A stretch of 60,947 nt of DNA from Pseudomonadota bacterium (GTDB lineage: Archaea > Thermoplasmatota > SW-10-69-26 > JACQPN01 > JAJPHT01), in the NCBI GenBank assembly GCA_021325135.1, contig JAJPHT010000037.1, forward strand, positions 1-60,947. Direction: 5' to 3'. The position numbers and the translations under genes are program-made. Positions 24,778 to 33,530 of the stretch are shown piece after piece (the stretch's first letter is position 1; every line of letters begins with the position of its first letter). Under the pieces are notes generated by a model. That model made no database searches. It was given only the letters and a program-made list of their open reading frames with translations, and had not been told where the DNA came from.

Positions 24778-26001
24778 TCAGCCGGCCATCACGGCCACGC
24801 CCATGTCGGTGTGGCCGATGCCGCAATATTCCGCGCACTGGCCCGTCCAATTCCCCGCGCGCAGCACCGTGAAGGCCGCGGAGTTCACGCGGCCGGGGAT
24901 CGCGTTCACCTGCACGCCCAGGTCGGGCACGAAGAGGCTGTGCGCCACGTCGCGCGACGTCACGTCCACGGCCACCTCGCGCCCCACCGGCACGCGCAGC
25001 ACGTCGAGGCTGGTGGAGTTGTCGGGGTACGCGAAGGACCAGCCCCATTGCATCGCCGTCGCCTTGACGTGGAAGGCGCCAAGGGCAGGCGGCGCGTCGA
25101 TCGTGCGCTGCGCGCCGAGGCTCAGCCCCGCCAGCGCGAGGAGGAGGCCCAGGAGCGCGGCGGTCCACGCGACGTTGATCGCGCGGCGCTTCGAGGGCGA
25201 GGGCGCTTCCCCCGGCTGCGCGCCCGGCCGCCAGCGGTAGCGCGCCGCGAAGGCGACCAGCAGGACGAGGAACGCGCCCGCCACGATCGCGGCCGCGACG
25301 TTGAACACCCAGTAGAGCCGGTGCACGAGGTCCCCCACGTCGGAGGCGCCGCTGGCCAGGTCGCCCACCGCCAGCGCGGGGGGCAGCGCGGCCGTCCACG
25401 CGCGGGCGCGCGGCGCCAGCGATGCGAGCGCGACCACCGGCACCGCGAGGTCCAGGAGCGTCGCGAGAAGGCTCGTGGGGTTGGAGGGCGCGACGGCGAG
25501 CCCCGCCGCGGCGGCCATGGCGAGGGGCGGCGCGAGGCACGCGGGGCACGCGGAGACGAGGAGGCCGCCCGCGAGGGGCGCGCGCCGCGAGGCCCGCAGC
25601 GCCATGGCGAGGAGAAGCGCCGTCGCGGCCAGGAGCGCGGCGCGTCCCAGGGGGAGCGCCAGGCGGACGCCGAGGCCGGGCCACTCCACCGCGAGCGCGG
25701 GCCACGTCGTCATGGGGCCGTAGGCGGGCGTCCACGCGACGGAAAGCCCTCCTGAAGCGGGCGCGAAGAAGGTAATCACGCGCTGCGCGAAGGCCAGGCC
25801 CAGCGCCACGAGCACGGCCAGCGGCGCGACGCCCTTCGCGCGCTCCCACGGCGTGGCCGCCAGCAGCGCCACGAGGAAGAGCGCGAAGAGAAGGGCCTCC
25901 GCCGCCTGCGCGGGCGCCGTGGGCAGAGAACGCGCGAGGTCCGCCGCGCGCACCAGCGCGCACGCCAGCGCGAGGAGCGCGGCGGGCAGGATCGTCCTCA
26001 C
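24778..26001 (-). CDS. coxB: Cytochrome c oxidase subunit II with extra N-terminal polytopic domain
   Basis: The gene encodes 407 residues. The C-terminal part is a CoxII: two transmembrane helices (about 228-252 and 275-295), an aromatic motif MQWGWSFAYP, then the CuA site with His354 and the segment QCAEYCGIGHTDM (Cys389, Glu391, Cys393, His397, Met400). All CuA ligands are present, so it accepts electrons from a soluble or anchored donor. Residues 1-215 are unusual: about six further helices and a CPAC pair at 152-155 not found in ordinary CoxII. The GTG start at 26001 overlaps the TGA of the cupredoxin gene (GTGA), which shows coupling and supports the full-length fusion. Confidence 0.92.
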   Translation of the reverse strand: MRTILPAALLALACALVRAADLARSLPTAPAQAAEALLFALFLVALLAATPWERAKGVAPLAVLVALGLAFAQRVITFFAPASGGLSVAWTPAYGPMTTWPALAVEWPGLGVRLALPLGRAALLAATALLLAMALRASRRAPLAGGLLVSACPACLAPPLAMAAAAGLAVAPSNPTSLLATLLDLAVPVVALASLAPRARAWTAALPPALAVGDLASGASDVGDLVHRLYWVFNVAAAIVAGAFLVLLVAFAARYRWRPGAQPGEAPSPSKRRAINVAWTAALLGLLLALAGLSLGAQRTIDAPPALGAFHVKATAMQWGWSFAYPDNSTSLDVLRVPVGREVAVDVTSRDVAHSLFVPDLGVQVNAIPGRVNSAAFTVLRAGNWTGQCAEYCGIGHTDMGVAVMAG

Positions 26002-26471
26002 CCGCGGCGCCTCCACGCGGCGGCCGCGCCAGCCGCCAGGACGAGCCACGCGGGGTCGGGCACGAGGTCGCGCCGCGTCGAGGCCGAGAGGACGTCGCGC
26101 GAGGCGGGCGCGCCGCCCACGGAGATGGCGCCCGCCATGCCCACGGGCCGGTGGAGCGCGCACCAGTAGCCGGTGGCGGTCGCGTTGGCGGGCGCGCGGA
26201 ACGACAGCGTCGCCGTCCCGTTGGGATCGACGAGCCCCGTGCCCACGCCGATGGGATCGCCCAGCTGGAGGGAGTGGGGCCGGTCGCCCTCGTTGGTGAA
26301 CGTGATGGTCACGTCCTCGCCCGGCGTGAGGTTGAGTTGCGGGTCCCTGCCTTCGAGCCCGTCCACGGTGAACCAGAACGGGTGCTCGTTGCGCGAGCCC
26401 GGCGCGCCCACGTTGTGCGCGACCACGTGGAACGACGCCGCGAGGAGGACCGCGAGGCGCAGCGTCAGCAT
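25998..26471 (-). CDS. Membrane-anchored blue-copper (cupredoxin) protein
   Basis: The gene encodes 157 residues with an N-terminal signal sequence and a C-terminal hydrophobic anchor followed by a basic tail. The cupredoxin domain has type 1 copper ligands His66 (RPHSLQ) and Cys104, His107 and Met112 in YWCALHRPVGM. It is a small plastocyanin/halocyanin-like electron carrier on the outer membrane face. It is immediately upstream of, and translationally coupled to, coxB, so it is the likely electron donor to CuA; no cytochrome c gene is seen nearby. The ATG at 26471 starts at the signal sequence. Confidence 0.88.
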   Translation of the reverse strand: MLTLRLAVLLAASFHVVAHNVGAPGSRNEHPFWFTVDGLEGRDPQLNLTPGEDVTITFTNEGDRPHSLQLGDPIGVGTGLVDPNGTATLSFRAPANATATGYWCALHRPVGMAGAISVGGAPASRDVLSASTRRDLVPDPAWLVLAAGAAAAWRRRG

Positions 26472-26584
26472 GGCTCCGGCCTCGACGCCGGCCGCCGTGC
26501 TTGGCCTCTTTCGCACGATCTTTGGAGCGCCCGGCGGCGCGAGGCGCCAATCCTTTGGTCCCCCGGCGCCCTGCGCAGGGGCGC

Positions 26585-28201
26585 ATGTCCTTCCCGCCCG
26601 CGACGCGAGGGCAGCGACGCACGCGCGGAGGCGAGGCGGCGGGCGGCCGCTTCCTGCGCTTCCTCCGGTGGGCCCGGTCGTGGCTCCTCACCACGAACCA
26701 CAAGCGCATCGGCATCCTCTACCTCATCGTCGTCTTCGTCTGGTTCCTCTTCGCGGGGCTCGACGGGCTCGCCATGCGCGCGGAGCTGGCGACGCCGCAG
26801 ACGGACCTCTTCCAGCCCGACCTCTACGACGGCCTCTTCACGGTCCACGGCACGCAGATGCTCTTCCTCTTCGCGATCCCCATCTTCTCGGGGTTCGGCA
26901 ACGCGTTCGTGCCCAAGATGGTGGGCGCCAAGGACATGGCGTTCCCCCGCCTCAACGCGCTCTCCTTCTGGCTCATCTTCTGGGCCGGCATCGTGCTGCG
27001 CCTGCCGCTCTACGCGCGCCTCTTCCCCACCGAGGGGTGGACCAGCTACGCGCCGCTTTCGCTCACGCCCTTCTCGTCGACGACAGGCGAGGACTGGTGG
27101 ATCGTCGCGGTCTTCCTGGAGACCGTCGCCTCCACGCTGGCGGCCGTGAACTTCCTCGTGACCATCCAGCGCGAGCGGCGCAAGGGCGTGCGCTACTTCT
27201 CGCTGCCCGTCTTCGCGTGGGGCGTCATCACGGCCTCGCTCCTCGCGGTGGTCGCGGGGCCCTTCCTCCTGGGCGCCCTTGCGATGCTCTTCTTCGACCG
27301 CTGGTACGGCACGTCCTTCTTCGACCCGAGCCTCCCCAACGGCACGCTCCTCTGGCAGCACATCTTCTGGTTCTACTCGCACCCTGCGACGTACATCATG
27401 GTGCTCCCCGCGTTCGGCATCATGGGCGAGGTCATCCCCCTCTTCGCCGGAAAGCCCCTGTTCAGCTACCGCTGGGTCGTCTGGTCGCTCCTGGGCACGA
27501 CGCTCGTCTCCGCCACCGTGTTCTGGCACCACATGTTCGTCACGGGCCAGGAGGAGGCGTACAGCACGTTCTCCAGCGTGACGACGTTCCTCGTGAGCGT
27601 CCCCACGGGCGTCCTGTTCCTCAACTACCTCGCGACGCTCTGGCGCGGGACGATCCGCTTCGCGACGCCCATGCTCTTCGCCCTGGGCATCCTCGCCCTC
27701 TTCACCGTCGGGGGCGCGGACGGGCTCTACCTCGCGTCGATCCCCCTGGACCGCGCGCTCCACAGCACGTACTGGCTCATCGGCCACATCCACTTCGTCC
27801 TCTTCGGGGGCAGCGCCATGGGCGCCTTCGCGGGCCTCTACTACTGGTTCCCCGACCTGTGGGGCCGCAGGCTGGACGAGCGCTGGGGCCGCGTCCACTT
27901 CTGGGGCACGCTCGTGGGCGTGGTCCTGACGTTCTTCCCCATGCACTTCCTGGGCACGGAGGGGATGGTGCGGCGTGTGATATCATATCCCCCGGGCCTC
28001 TTCGACCTCAACGCGATCTCCACCTTGGGCGCCGTCCTCACCGGCCTCGCGCAGGTCGTCCTCCTGGGGAACGTGCTCTACACGCTCTTCCGGCCGCTGC
28101 GCGCGGACGACGTGCCGTGGGGAGCGCCGCTCCGCGCCGACGACCAGCTTGCCGCGCCCGTCGCGCTGGAGCCCACGTCCGTCGCAGGAGGCTCGGGGTA
28201 G
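26585..28201 (+). CDS. coxA: Heme-copper oxidase subunit I, A2-type
   Basis: A 538-residue catalytic subunit that reduces O2 to water and pumps protons. Visible ligands are His88 (low-spin heme), His266 and the cross-linking Tyr270, CuB histidines 315 and 316, and His401/His403 in the heme pair. The D-channel aspartate is Asp117. The helix VI motif is YSHPATY in place of GHPEVY, which places it in the A2 family. At the position of the K-channel lysine (VPTGVK in other A-type enzymes) this protein has VPTGVL, so Leu344 replaces Lys. The ATG at 26585 is used; coxC follows immediately. Confidence 0.95.
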   Translation: MSFPPATRGQRRTRGGEAAGGRFLRFLRWARSWLLTTNHKRIGILYLIVVFVWFLFAGLDGLAMRAELATPQTDLFQPDLYDGLFTVHGTQMLFLFAIPIFSGFGNAFVPKMVGAKDMAFPRLNALSFWLIFWAGIVLRLPLYARLFPTEGWTSYAPLSLTPFSSTTGEDWWIVAVFLETVASTLAAVNFLVTIQRERRKGVRYFSLPVFAWGVITASLLAVVAGPFLLGALAMLFFDRWYGTSFFDPSLPNGTLLWQHIFWFYSHPATYIMVLPAFGIMGEVIPLFAGKPLFSYRWVVWSLLGTTLVSATVFWHHMFVTGQEEAYSTFSSVTTFLVSVPTGVLFLNYLATLWRGTIRFATPMLFALGILALFTVGGADGLYLASIPLDRALHSTYWLIGHIHFVLFGGSAMGAFAGLYYWFPDLWGRRLDERWGRVHFWGTLVGVVLTFFPMHFLGTEGMVRRVISYPPGLFDLNAISTLGAVLTGLAQVVLLGNVLYTLFRPLRADDVPWGAPLRADDQLAAPVALEPTSVAGGSG

Positions 28202-28948
28202 ATGCAGGTCGAGATCGCGAAGGTGCCCGAGAGCCCCTCCGTCGCGGAGGAGACGAGCGTCTGGCCCTTCCTCTTCGGCCTCGCGCTCACGGCGTTCCTC
28301 GGCGGGCTCCCCGTCTCGCGCCCGTTCGCGCTCTCGGGCTTCGCGCTCCTCCTCGCCTCCGCCGTGGGCTGGACGTGGAGCAACGTCCTCCGCCCGCCGC
28401 CCGAGGAGGGCGAGATCGGAGGGCGCAGCCGCCTCTGGTGGGGCATGGTCCTCCTCATCGTGAGCGAGGCGGGACTCTTCCTCTCCGGCCTCCTCGCCCT
28501 CACGGCGCACCCCGAGGCCTTCGCGCGGGACCTCAACCGGCCCCTCACCCTCGGAGCCTCCCTCGTCCTCTGGAGCAGCGGCTTCGTGGGCGGCTGGGCC
28601 GTGAAGAGGATGGACCGCCGGGGGCGCTTCACGGGAGGCCTCGCGGCGACGATCGCGCTGGGCCTCCTCTTCGTGGGCTATCAGGCGTTCGAGTACCGCC
28701 GGCTCTACGCCGAGGGGTTCACGCTCCAAAGCGGCGGGCAGGGCTCCATCTTCTACTTCCTCACGGGCCTGCACGGCGCGCACGTCGTGGGCGGGCTCGC
28801 CATGCTCGGCGCGATCCTCGGGCTCGCGCTCGCGCGACGGATCGGCCCTTCGCGCGCGCCCGCGGTGCGCGCCGTCATGCTCTACTGGCACTTCGTCGAC
28901 GCGGTGTGGGTCGTCCTCTACGCCGTGCTCTACCTCAGGCTCTTCTGA
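28202..28948 (+). CDS. coxC: Cytochrome c oxidase subunit III
   Basis: A 248-residue membrane protein with about seven helices. Family motifs are SEAGLFLSG in helix III (the conserved carboxylate near the D-channel entrance), GLHGAHVVGG, and the C-terminal YWHFVDAVWVVLY. The start codon follows the coxA stop with no gap, so the two are co-translated. Subunit III stabilises proton uptake by subunit I. The 3' end overlaps the convergent glycoside hydrolase gene by 19 bases. Confidence 0.93.
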   Translation: MQVEIAKVPESPSVAEETSVWPFLFGLALTAFLGGLPVSRPFALSGFALLLASAVGWTWSNVLRPPPEEGEIGGRSRLWWGMVLLIVSEAGLFLSGLLALTAHPEAFARDLNRPLTLGASLVLWSSGFVGGWAVKRMDRRGRFTGGLAATIALGLLFVGYQAFEYRRLYAEGFTLQSGGQGSIFYFLTGLHGAHVVGGLAMLGAILGLALARRIGPSRAPAVRAVMLYWHFVDAVWVVLYAVLYLRLF

Positions 28949-31608
28949 GGCGTGCGCGCCGTCGCGCGCAGGCGCAGCGTCGCGATGCCCGCGCGCTCGA
29001 TGGCGGGAACGACCACCTCCAGGCCGCCCTCCGGCGCGGGCCGCATGCGCAGGGGCTCGCCGCGCCCGTCCTCCGCCTGCGCGACGAGGGCCGGATCGAG
29101 GGGCAGCCGGACGCGCGTCGCGGCCTTGCCCAGGTGCGCCACGGAGACGCGCAGCCCCTCGCCGGTCCGCGTCACGCAGAGGTCGCAGGGGTCGTCGGCC
29201 TCAAGGACGTCCGACGCCGCGGAGAGCCGGGGCGCCACGCGCTCCCCCCGCGTGTCGGTGATCCCCTTGAGATAGCACGCCCGGATGCCGGACGCGTCCA
29301 GGGCCACGGCGTGCGCGGCCAGCGAGGGGGAGCGCACGAGGAGCGTCTCCTCCCGCCCGTCGGGCGAGCGCCGCACCGCGATGTCGCCCCCCGTCTCGCC
29401 CACGATGACGAAGAGGTCCGCGTCGCGCGGGTCCGCGCCCTGGCCGTGCTCGAACACGACGGCGCCTTTGCCGCCGCGCGGCGTGCGGACCGCCTCCGCG
29501 TCGCCCAGCGCGAGGAGCAGGCGCCACGCGAGGCGCTGGTTCTCCTGGGAGACGTGGCGGTCGTCCCCCGAGAGCGTCGCGCGCCACGGGCTCGCGCCCA
29601 GGAAGATCGCGGTCCCCGCGCCGTGGCGGCGCCGGTAGCCCACGAGGTCGCCGTTGATGCGGATGGGCAGGTCCGCATCGGCGGGCGGCGTCACCGTGTG
29701 GACGTACTCCAGGATGGCGCCCATCTCCTCCCCCTCCACCACGAGCGGCGTGGGCCCCGCCAGGGGCCGGAGGCAGTGCTCCCCGTGGGGGAAGAGGTCG
29801 TGGAGCGCGCCGCGGGCGGGCCGCAGCGTCTCGTCGCGGTCGGGCACGACGTTGGTGAGCAGCAGGCGGCCCCCGCGGTGGACGTAGCGCGCGAGCCGCT
29901 CCTGCGTGGCGAGGTCCATGTACTCGTGGGCGCTGACGCAGAGCAGCCGGCACCCGCCAAGGTCCAGGTCCCGGGAGACGTCCACCTGGCGGAAGCCCAC
30001 GCCCTGCCCCAGCGCCATCTCCGCGAAGGCGTCGAGGCCGTGGTACGCGCCGCGCGGCACGGCCTTGAGGGGCGGCTTCCAGATGTAGTCGTCCGGGTCG
30101 CCGCGCATGAGCCACTGCCCCGCCCACGCGTAGGGCGGGTAGATGCCCCACGCCAGCGAGGCCCGCGGCCCGCCGGCCAGGAAGCGCGGCCCCTCGTCGC
30201 GGAGGTACTGCGCGATCTGCATGAGGCTCCAGTACTTTCCCGTCCGCTCCCCCGTGGAGAGCACGGGCGAGTCCCCCGGGTAGTCCGCGCTGCTGGCGTC
30301 CTCGCGGGCGTTGGTGCGCTGGGGAATCCACTGCACGTCGACGTTGGGGTCGTCGCGCCACGCGCGCGTGCCCGCGAAGGTGTACGCCGTGACGCCGGTG
30401 GCGCCGCACGCGACGGCCACCATGGCCTCGTAGACGCTGGGCGCGACGTGCTGGTAGGGCGTGTAGTATTCCGACGCGAAGCCCCAGTTCATCTCCATGG
30501 CGGGCCCGCGGAACGCCGTGTTGGCCATGACGTACTGCCGGAACGCGCGCGAGTCGCCCGCCACGACGCCCAGCCAGTTGGTGAGGCCGAAGGTGAACCC
30601 CTTGCGGCCCACGAGGTTCACGCGCGTGTACCAGCCGTCGTTGCTCGCCGGGTTCTGCTTGTACGTGTTGCCGTTGGGGTTGAAGTTGAAGAGGATGGGC
30701 GCCTCGCGCGGCACGCCCCCCTCTTCGAGATAGCTTTTGTAGAGCGCCGCGACGTCGGCGTAGATGCGCCCCTGGAACGCGCTCCAGTCGAGATAGGCCA
30801 GCAGGTCGCGCACGCTGCGCAGCGCGCTGGGGTTGCGCGGCGGCTCGATCTCGTCCCAGTCCTCGACGCGGGAGCCGTGCAGGTCGTTGTAGGCGGCCAC
30901 GTCCCCGTAGCGATCCTTCAGGAAGCGGCGGAAGCGCACGAGCGTCGAGGGCGCGAAGGCGAACTGCGTGGGGTCGGCGCGGCTGCTGTCGCTGTAGATG
31001 CCCTCGTTGAGGAGCTGGAGCGCGATGACGGGGCCCTTGGGCCAGAAGCGCGGCGCGGCGACCTCGCGGGCGAAGGCGCGGAACCACGAGCGCACGTACA
31101 CGTTGTACGCGGGGTCGAAGGGCGCGGGCAGCACGCGCGCGTCCTGCGGCCGCATGCGCCCGATCCTCCAGCGGATGGGCTCGCCGAACGCGTCGATCTC
31201 CGGCTGGATGCCGCTCGTGGGATTGCACTCTCCGCAGACGTAGGAGGGCAGCCCGCCGAAGGGAAGCTCAGCGTGGACGAAGGGCCCCGGCTTGAGGATC
31301 ACCATGAGGCCAAGCTCCTCGGCGAGCCCCAGCAGGCCCACGAGGTCGCGGTTCGCCTGCGTGGCGCCGGTGAAGTCGTATTGGCCGCCCTCGTGGATCG
31401 GGTCCACGGGCGCGTGGTGGCGCCACGGCACGTAGCACGTCAGCACGTCCAGCCCGCACTCGGCCTGCGCCTCCAGGCGGCTGCGCCAGTTCTTCACCTC
31501 GTCGCGGTAGTAGGGGTAGTCCGTGTTGAGGAAGTAGCGGGGAGCGCCGTCCACGTGGAGGACGCCGCCCTCGATGGTGACGCGCGGCGGCCCGGGCTCG
31601 CGGCTCAT
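28930..31608 (-). CDS. GH35-like beta-galactosidase/glycoside hydrolase
   Basis: The gene encodes 892 residues. The first 400 form a (beta/alpha)8 barrel in the GH35/GH42 clan: YPYYRDEVKNWRSRLEAQAE, then GPFVHAELPFGGLPSYV, the likely acid/base in ALQLLNEGIYSDS, and a possible nucleophile Glu in MNWGFASEYYTPYQHV. Later domains include a glutamine-amidotransferase-like fold (RLLCVSAHEYMDL) as in GH42 trimerisation domains, and C-terminal beta-sandwiches. It has no signal peptide, so it acts on imported oligosaccharides or glycolipid sugars in the cytoplasm. A TTAGG box at 31633-31638 is centred about 26 bases upstream of the ATG, a leaderless promoter. Confidence 0.82.
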   Translation of the reverse strand: MSREPGPPRVTIEGGVLHVDGAPRYFLNTDYPYYRDEVKNWRSRLEAQAECGLDVLTCYVPWRHHAPVDPIHEGGQYDFTGATQANRDLVGLLGLAEELGLMVILKPGPFVHAELPFGGLPSYVCGECNPTSGIQPEIDAFGEPIRWRIGRMRPQDARVLPAPFDPAYNVYVRSWFRAFAREVAAPRFWPKGPVIALQLLNEGIYSDSSRADPTQFAFAPSTLVRFRRFLKDRYGDVAAYNDLHGSRVEDWDEIEPPRNPSALRSVRDLLAYLDWSAFQGRIYADVAALYKSYLEEGGVPREAPILFNFNPNGNTYKQNPASNDGWYTRVNLVGRKGFTFGLTNWLGVVAGDSRAFRQYVMANTAFRGPAMEMNWGFASEYYTPYQHVAPSVYEAMVAVACGATGVTAYTFAGTRAWRDDPNVDVQWIPQRTNAREDASSADYPGDSPVLSTGERTGKYWSLMQIAQYLRDEGPRFLAGGPRASLAWGIYPPYAWAGQWLMRGDPDDYIWKPPLKAVPRGAYHGLDAFAEMALGQGVGFRQVDVSRDLDLGGCRLLCVSAHEYMDLATQERLARYVHRGGRLLLTNVVPDRDETLRPARGALHDLFPHGEHCLRPLAGPTPLVVEGEEMGAILEYVHTVTPPADADLPIRINGDLVGYRRRHGAGTAIFLGASPWRATLSGDDRHVSQENQRLAWRLLLALGDAEAVRTPRGGKGAVVFEHGQGADPRDADLFVIVGETGGDIAVRRSPDGREETLLVRSPSLAAHAVALDASGIRACYLKGITDTRGERVAPRLSAASDVLEADDPCDLCVTRTGEGLRVSVAHLGKAATRVRLPLDPALVAQAEDGRGEPLRMRPAPEGGLEVVVPAIERAGIATLRLRATARTPQKSLR

Positions 31609-31632
31609 CGCCAGCCCGTGCGCGCTCCACCG

Positions 31633-31638
31633 CCTAAC
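31633..31638 (-). promoter_or_regulatory. TATA-like box of the glycoside hydrolase gene
   Basis: GTTAGG on the minus strand is centred about 27 bases upstream of the ATG at 31608. The same element type lies before the lipoprotein gene at 1477. Confidence 0.45.
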
Positions 31639-31730
31639 CCTTTCCGCTCGGACAAGCGGGCAGCGACGCCCGGAGGAGGCGCGTTGACGACACGTCTTTG
31701 GTCGCCGCGGGGCGTGGGCGCGCCGATCGC

Positions 31731-33530
31731 ATGCCCAACACGTCAGACGTCATCATGGACACGCTGGAGCGGTGGGGGGTCGACGTCGTCTTCGGGCTGC
31801 CCGGCGACGGCATCAACGGGCTCATGGAGGCGCTGCGCGAGAGGCGCGAGAGCATCCGCTTCGTGCTCGTGCGCCACGAGGAGGCCGCGGCCTTCGCCGC
31901 GACGGCCTACGCCAAGTTCACCGGGAAGCTGGGCGCGTGCATCGCGACCTCGGGCCCCGGGGGCATCCACCTGCTCAACGGCCTCTACGACGCGAAGATG
32001 GACCAGGCGCCGGTCCTCGCCATCACGGGGCAGACCTACTCCGACCTCATCGGCTCGCGCTACCAGCAGGAGGTGAACATGCTCCAGCTCTTCAGCGACG
32101 TCGCCGAGTACAACGTGCAGGTGAACAGCCCGGAGCACGCGCGCATGGCGACGGACAACGCGTGCCGCACGGCCCTGGCGCACCGCACCGTGGCGCACCT
32201 CAACGTGCCCGTCGACGTGCAGGAGGAGAGCCTCAAGGGCGAGTGGTCGCGGGCGAAGGTGCCCGGCGCCACGAGCCACCGGCCCGCCGACCTGGAGGTC
32301 CACCCTCCGGGGCACGCGATCCGCGCGGCGGCGGCCATCCTCAACAAGGCGAAGCGCCCGGCGATCCTGGCGGGCAGCGGCGCGCGCGACGCGGGCCACG
32401 AATTGATAGCGCTCGCGGTCGCGCTCCAGGCGCCGGTCATCAAGCCGCTCCTGGGGAAGGACGTCATCCCCGACGACCACCCGCACTGCCTGGGCGGCAT
32501 CGGCCTGCTGGGCACCGCGCCCTCGCAGAAGGCGCTGGAGGAGTGCGACGCGCTGCTCATGGTGGGCACCTCGTTCCCGTACATGAGCTACCTGCCCAAG
32601 CCCGGCAGCGTGCCCGGCATCCAGATCGACATCGAGCCCTCGCGCATCGGCATCCGCTACCCCGTGGAGGTCGGGCTCGTCGGGGACAGCAAGGCCGCGC
32701 TCTCGGACCTGCTTCCCCACGTCTCGGTGCGCCAGCAGAGCGACTGGCTCGCGGGCCTCCAGGGCGACATGCGCGAGTGGTGGAGCCAGCTGGAGGAGCG
32801 CGCGACGCGGCGCGACGCGCCCATGAAGCCGCAGGTCGTCGCGTGGGAATTGGCCAAGCGCCTCAAGGACGACGCCATCGTGACGTGCGACTCGGGCACC
32901 ATCGCGGCGTGGGCCGCGCGCTACGTGCGCGTCCGCGGGCAGATGCGCTTCAGCCTCTCGGGCACGCTGGCCAGCATGGCGCCCGGCGTGCCCTACGCCA
33001 TCGGCGCGCAGGTCGCGTACCCCGACCGGCAGGTGGTCGCGTTCGTGGGCGACGGCGGCCTCCTCATGCTCGCGGGCGAGCTGGCCACGGCCGCGCAGCA
33101 CAAGCTCCCCATCAAGGTCGTCGTCATCAAGAACAACGTGCTGGGCATGATCAAGTGGGAGCAGATGGTGTTCCTGGGCAACCCTAGCTTCGGCGTGGAG
33201 CTTCCCGACGTGGACATCGCGGGCATGGCCAAGGCGCTGGGCGTCCAGGGCTTCCGCGCGACGAGCCCGCGGGAGGTGGGGGCCGTGCTCGACGAGGCCT
33301 TGGCTGCCGACGGGCCCGCCCTGGTGGAGTGCGTGGTCGACCCCAACGAGCCGCCCATGCCGCCGCGCATCACTCTGGGGCAGGCGACGTCGCTGGCGAA
33401 GGCGCTGGCCCGCGGCGAGCCCAACCGGAAGCGCATCGCGCTGACGCTCTTCCGCGACACCATGGACGACATGTTCTCCGGAGGGGGCGAGGCCGATGAG
33501 GCTGAGGTTCGGGACGTACCCGGGCGTTGA
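31731..33530 (+). CDS. Thiamine-diphosphate enzyme, pyruvate oxidase-like
   Basis: A 599-residue protein with the POX/acetolactate synthase domain order. The N-terminal ThDP-binding pyrimidine domain has the catalytic Glu in RHEEAAAFAA and GPGGIHLLNGL. The central FAD/Rossmann-like domain follows, and the C-terminal diphosphate domain has the GDG-x24-NN type motif (VGDGGLLML to KNNVLGM). It resembles pyruvate oxidase (PoxB-like) more than acetolactate synthase, because it retains the flavin-site spacing, but the two are hard to separate by eye. If it is an oxidase it converts pyruvate to acetate or acetyl-phosphate and passes electrons to quinone or O2. It overlaps the LarA-like gene by 35 bases, so the genes are linked. 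Confidence 0.85.
   Translation: MPNTSDVIMDTLERWGVDVVFGLPGDGINGLMEALRERRESIRFVLVRHEEAAAFAATAYAKFTGKLGACIATSGPGGIHLLNGLYDAKMDQAPVLAITGQTYSDLIGSRYQQEVNMLQLFSDVAEYNVQVNSPEHARMATDNACRTALAHRTVAHLNVPVDVQEESLKGEWSRAKVPGATSHRPADLEVHPPGHAIRAAAAILNKAKRPAILAGSGARDAGHELIALAVALQAPVIKPLLGKDVIPDDHPHCLGGIGLLGTAPSQKALEECDALLMVGTSFPYMSYLPKPGSVPGIQIDIEPSRIGIRYPVEVGLVGDSKAALSDLLPHVSVRQQSDWLAGLQGDMREWWSQLEERATRRDAPMKPQVVAWELAKRLKDDAIVTCDSGTIAAWAARYVRVRGQMRFSLSGTLASMAPGVPYAIGAQVAYPDRQVVAFVGDGGLLMLAGELATAAQHKLPIKVVVIKNNVLGMIKWEQMVFLGNPSFGVELPDVDIAGMAKALGVQGFRATSPREVGAVLDEALAADGPALVECVVDPNEPPMPPRITLGQATSLAKALARGEPNRKRIALTLFRDTMDDMFSGGGEADEAEVRDVPGR

Noticed and set aside
31731..33530. Acetolactate synthase (ilvB).
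   Set aside because: No small regulatory subunit or other branched-chain gene is nearby, and the partner genes concern lactate; a pyruvate-oxidase-like role is favoured but not proved.
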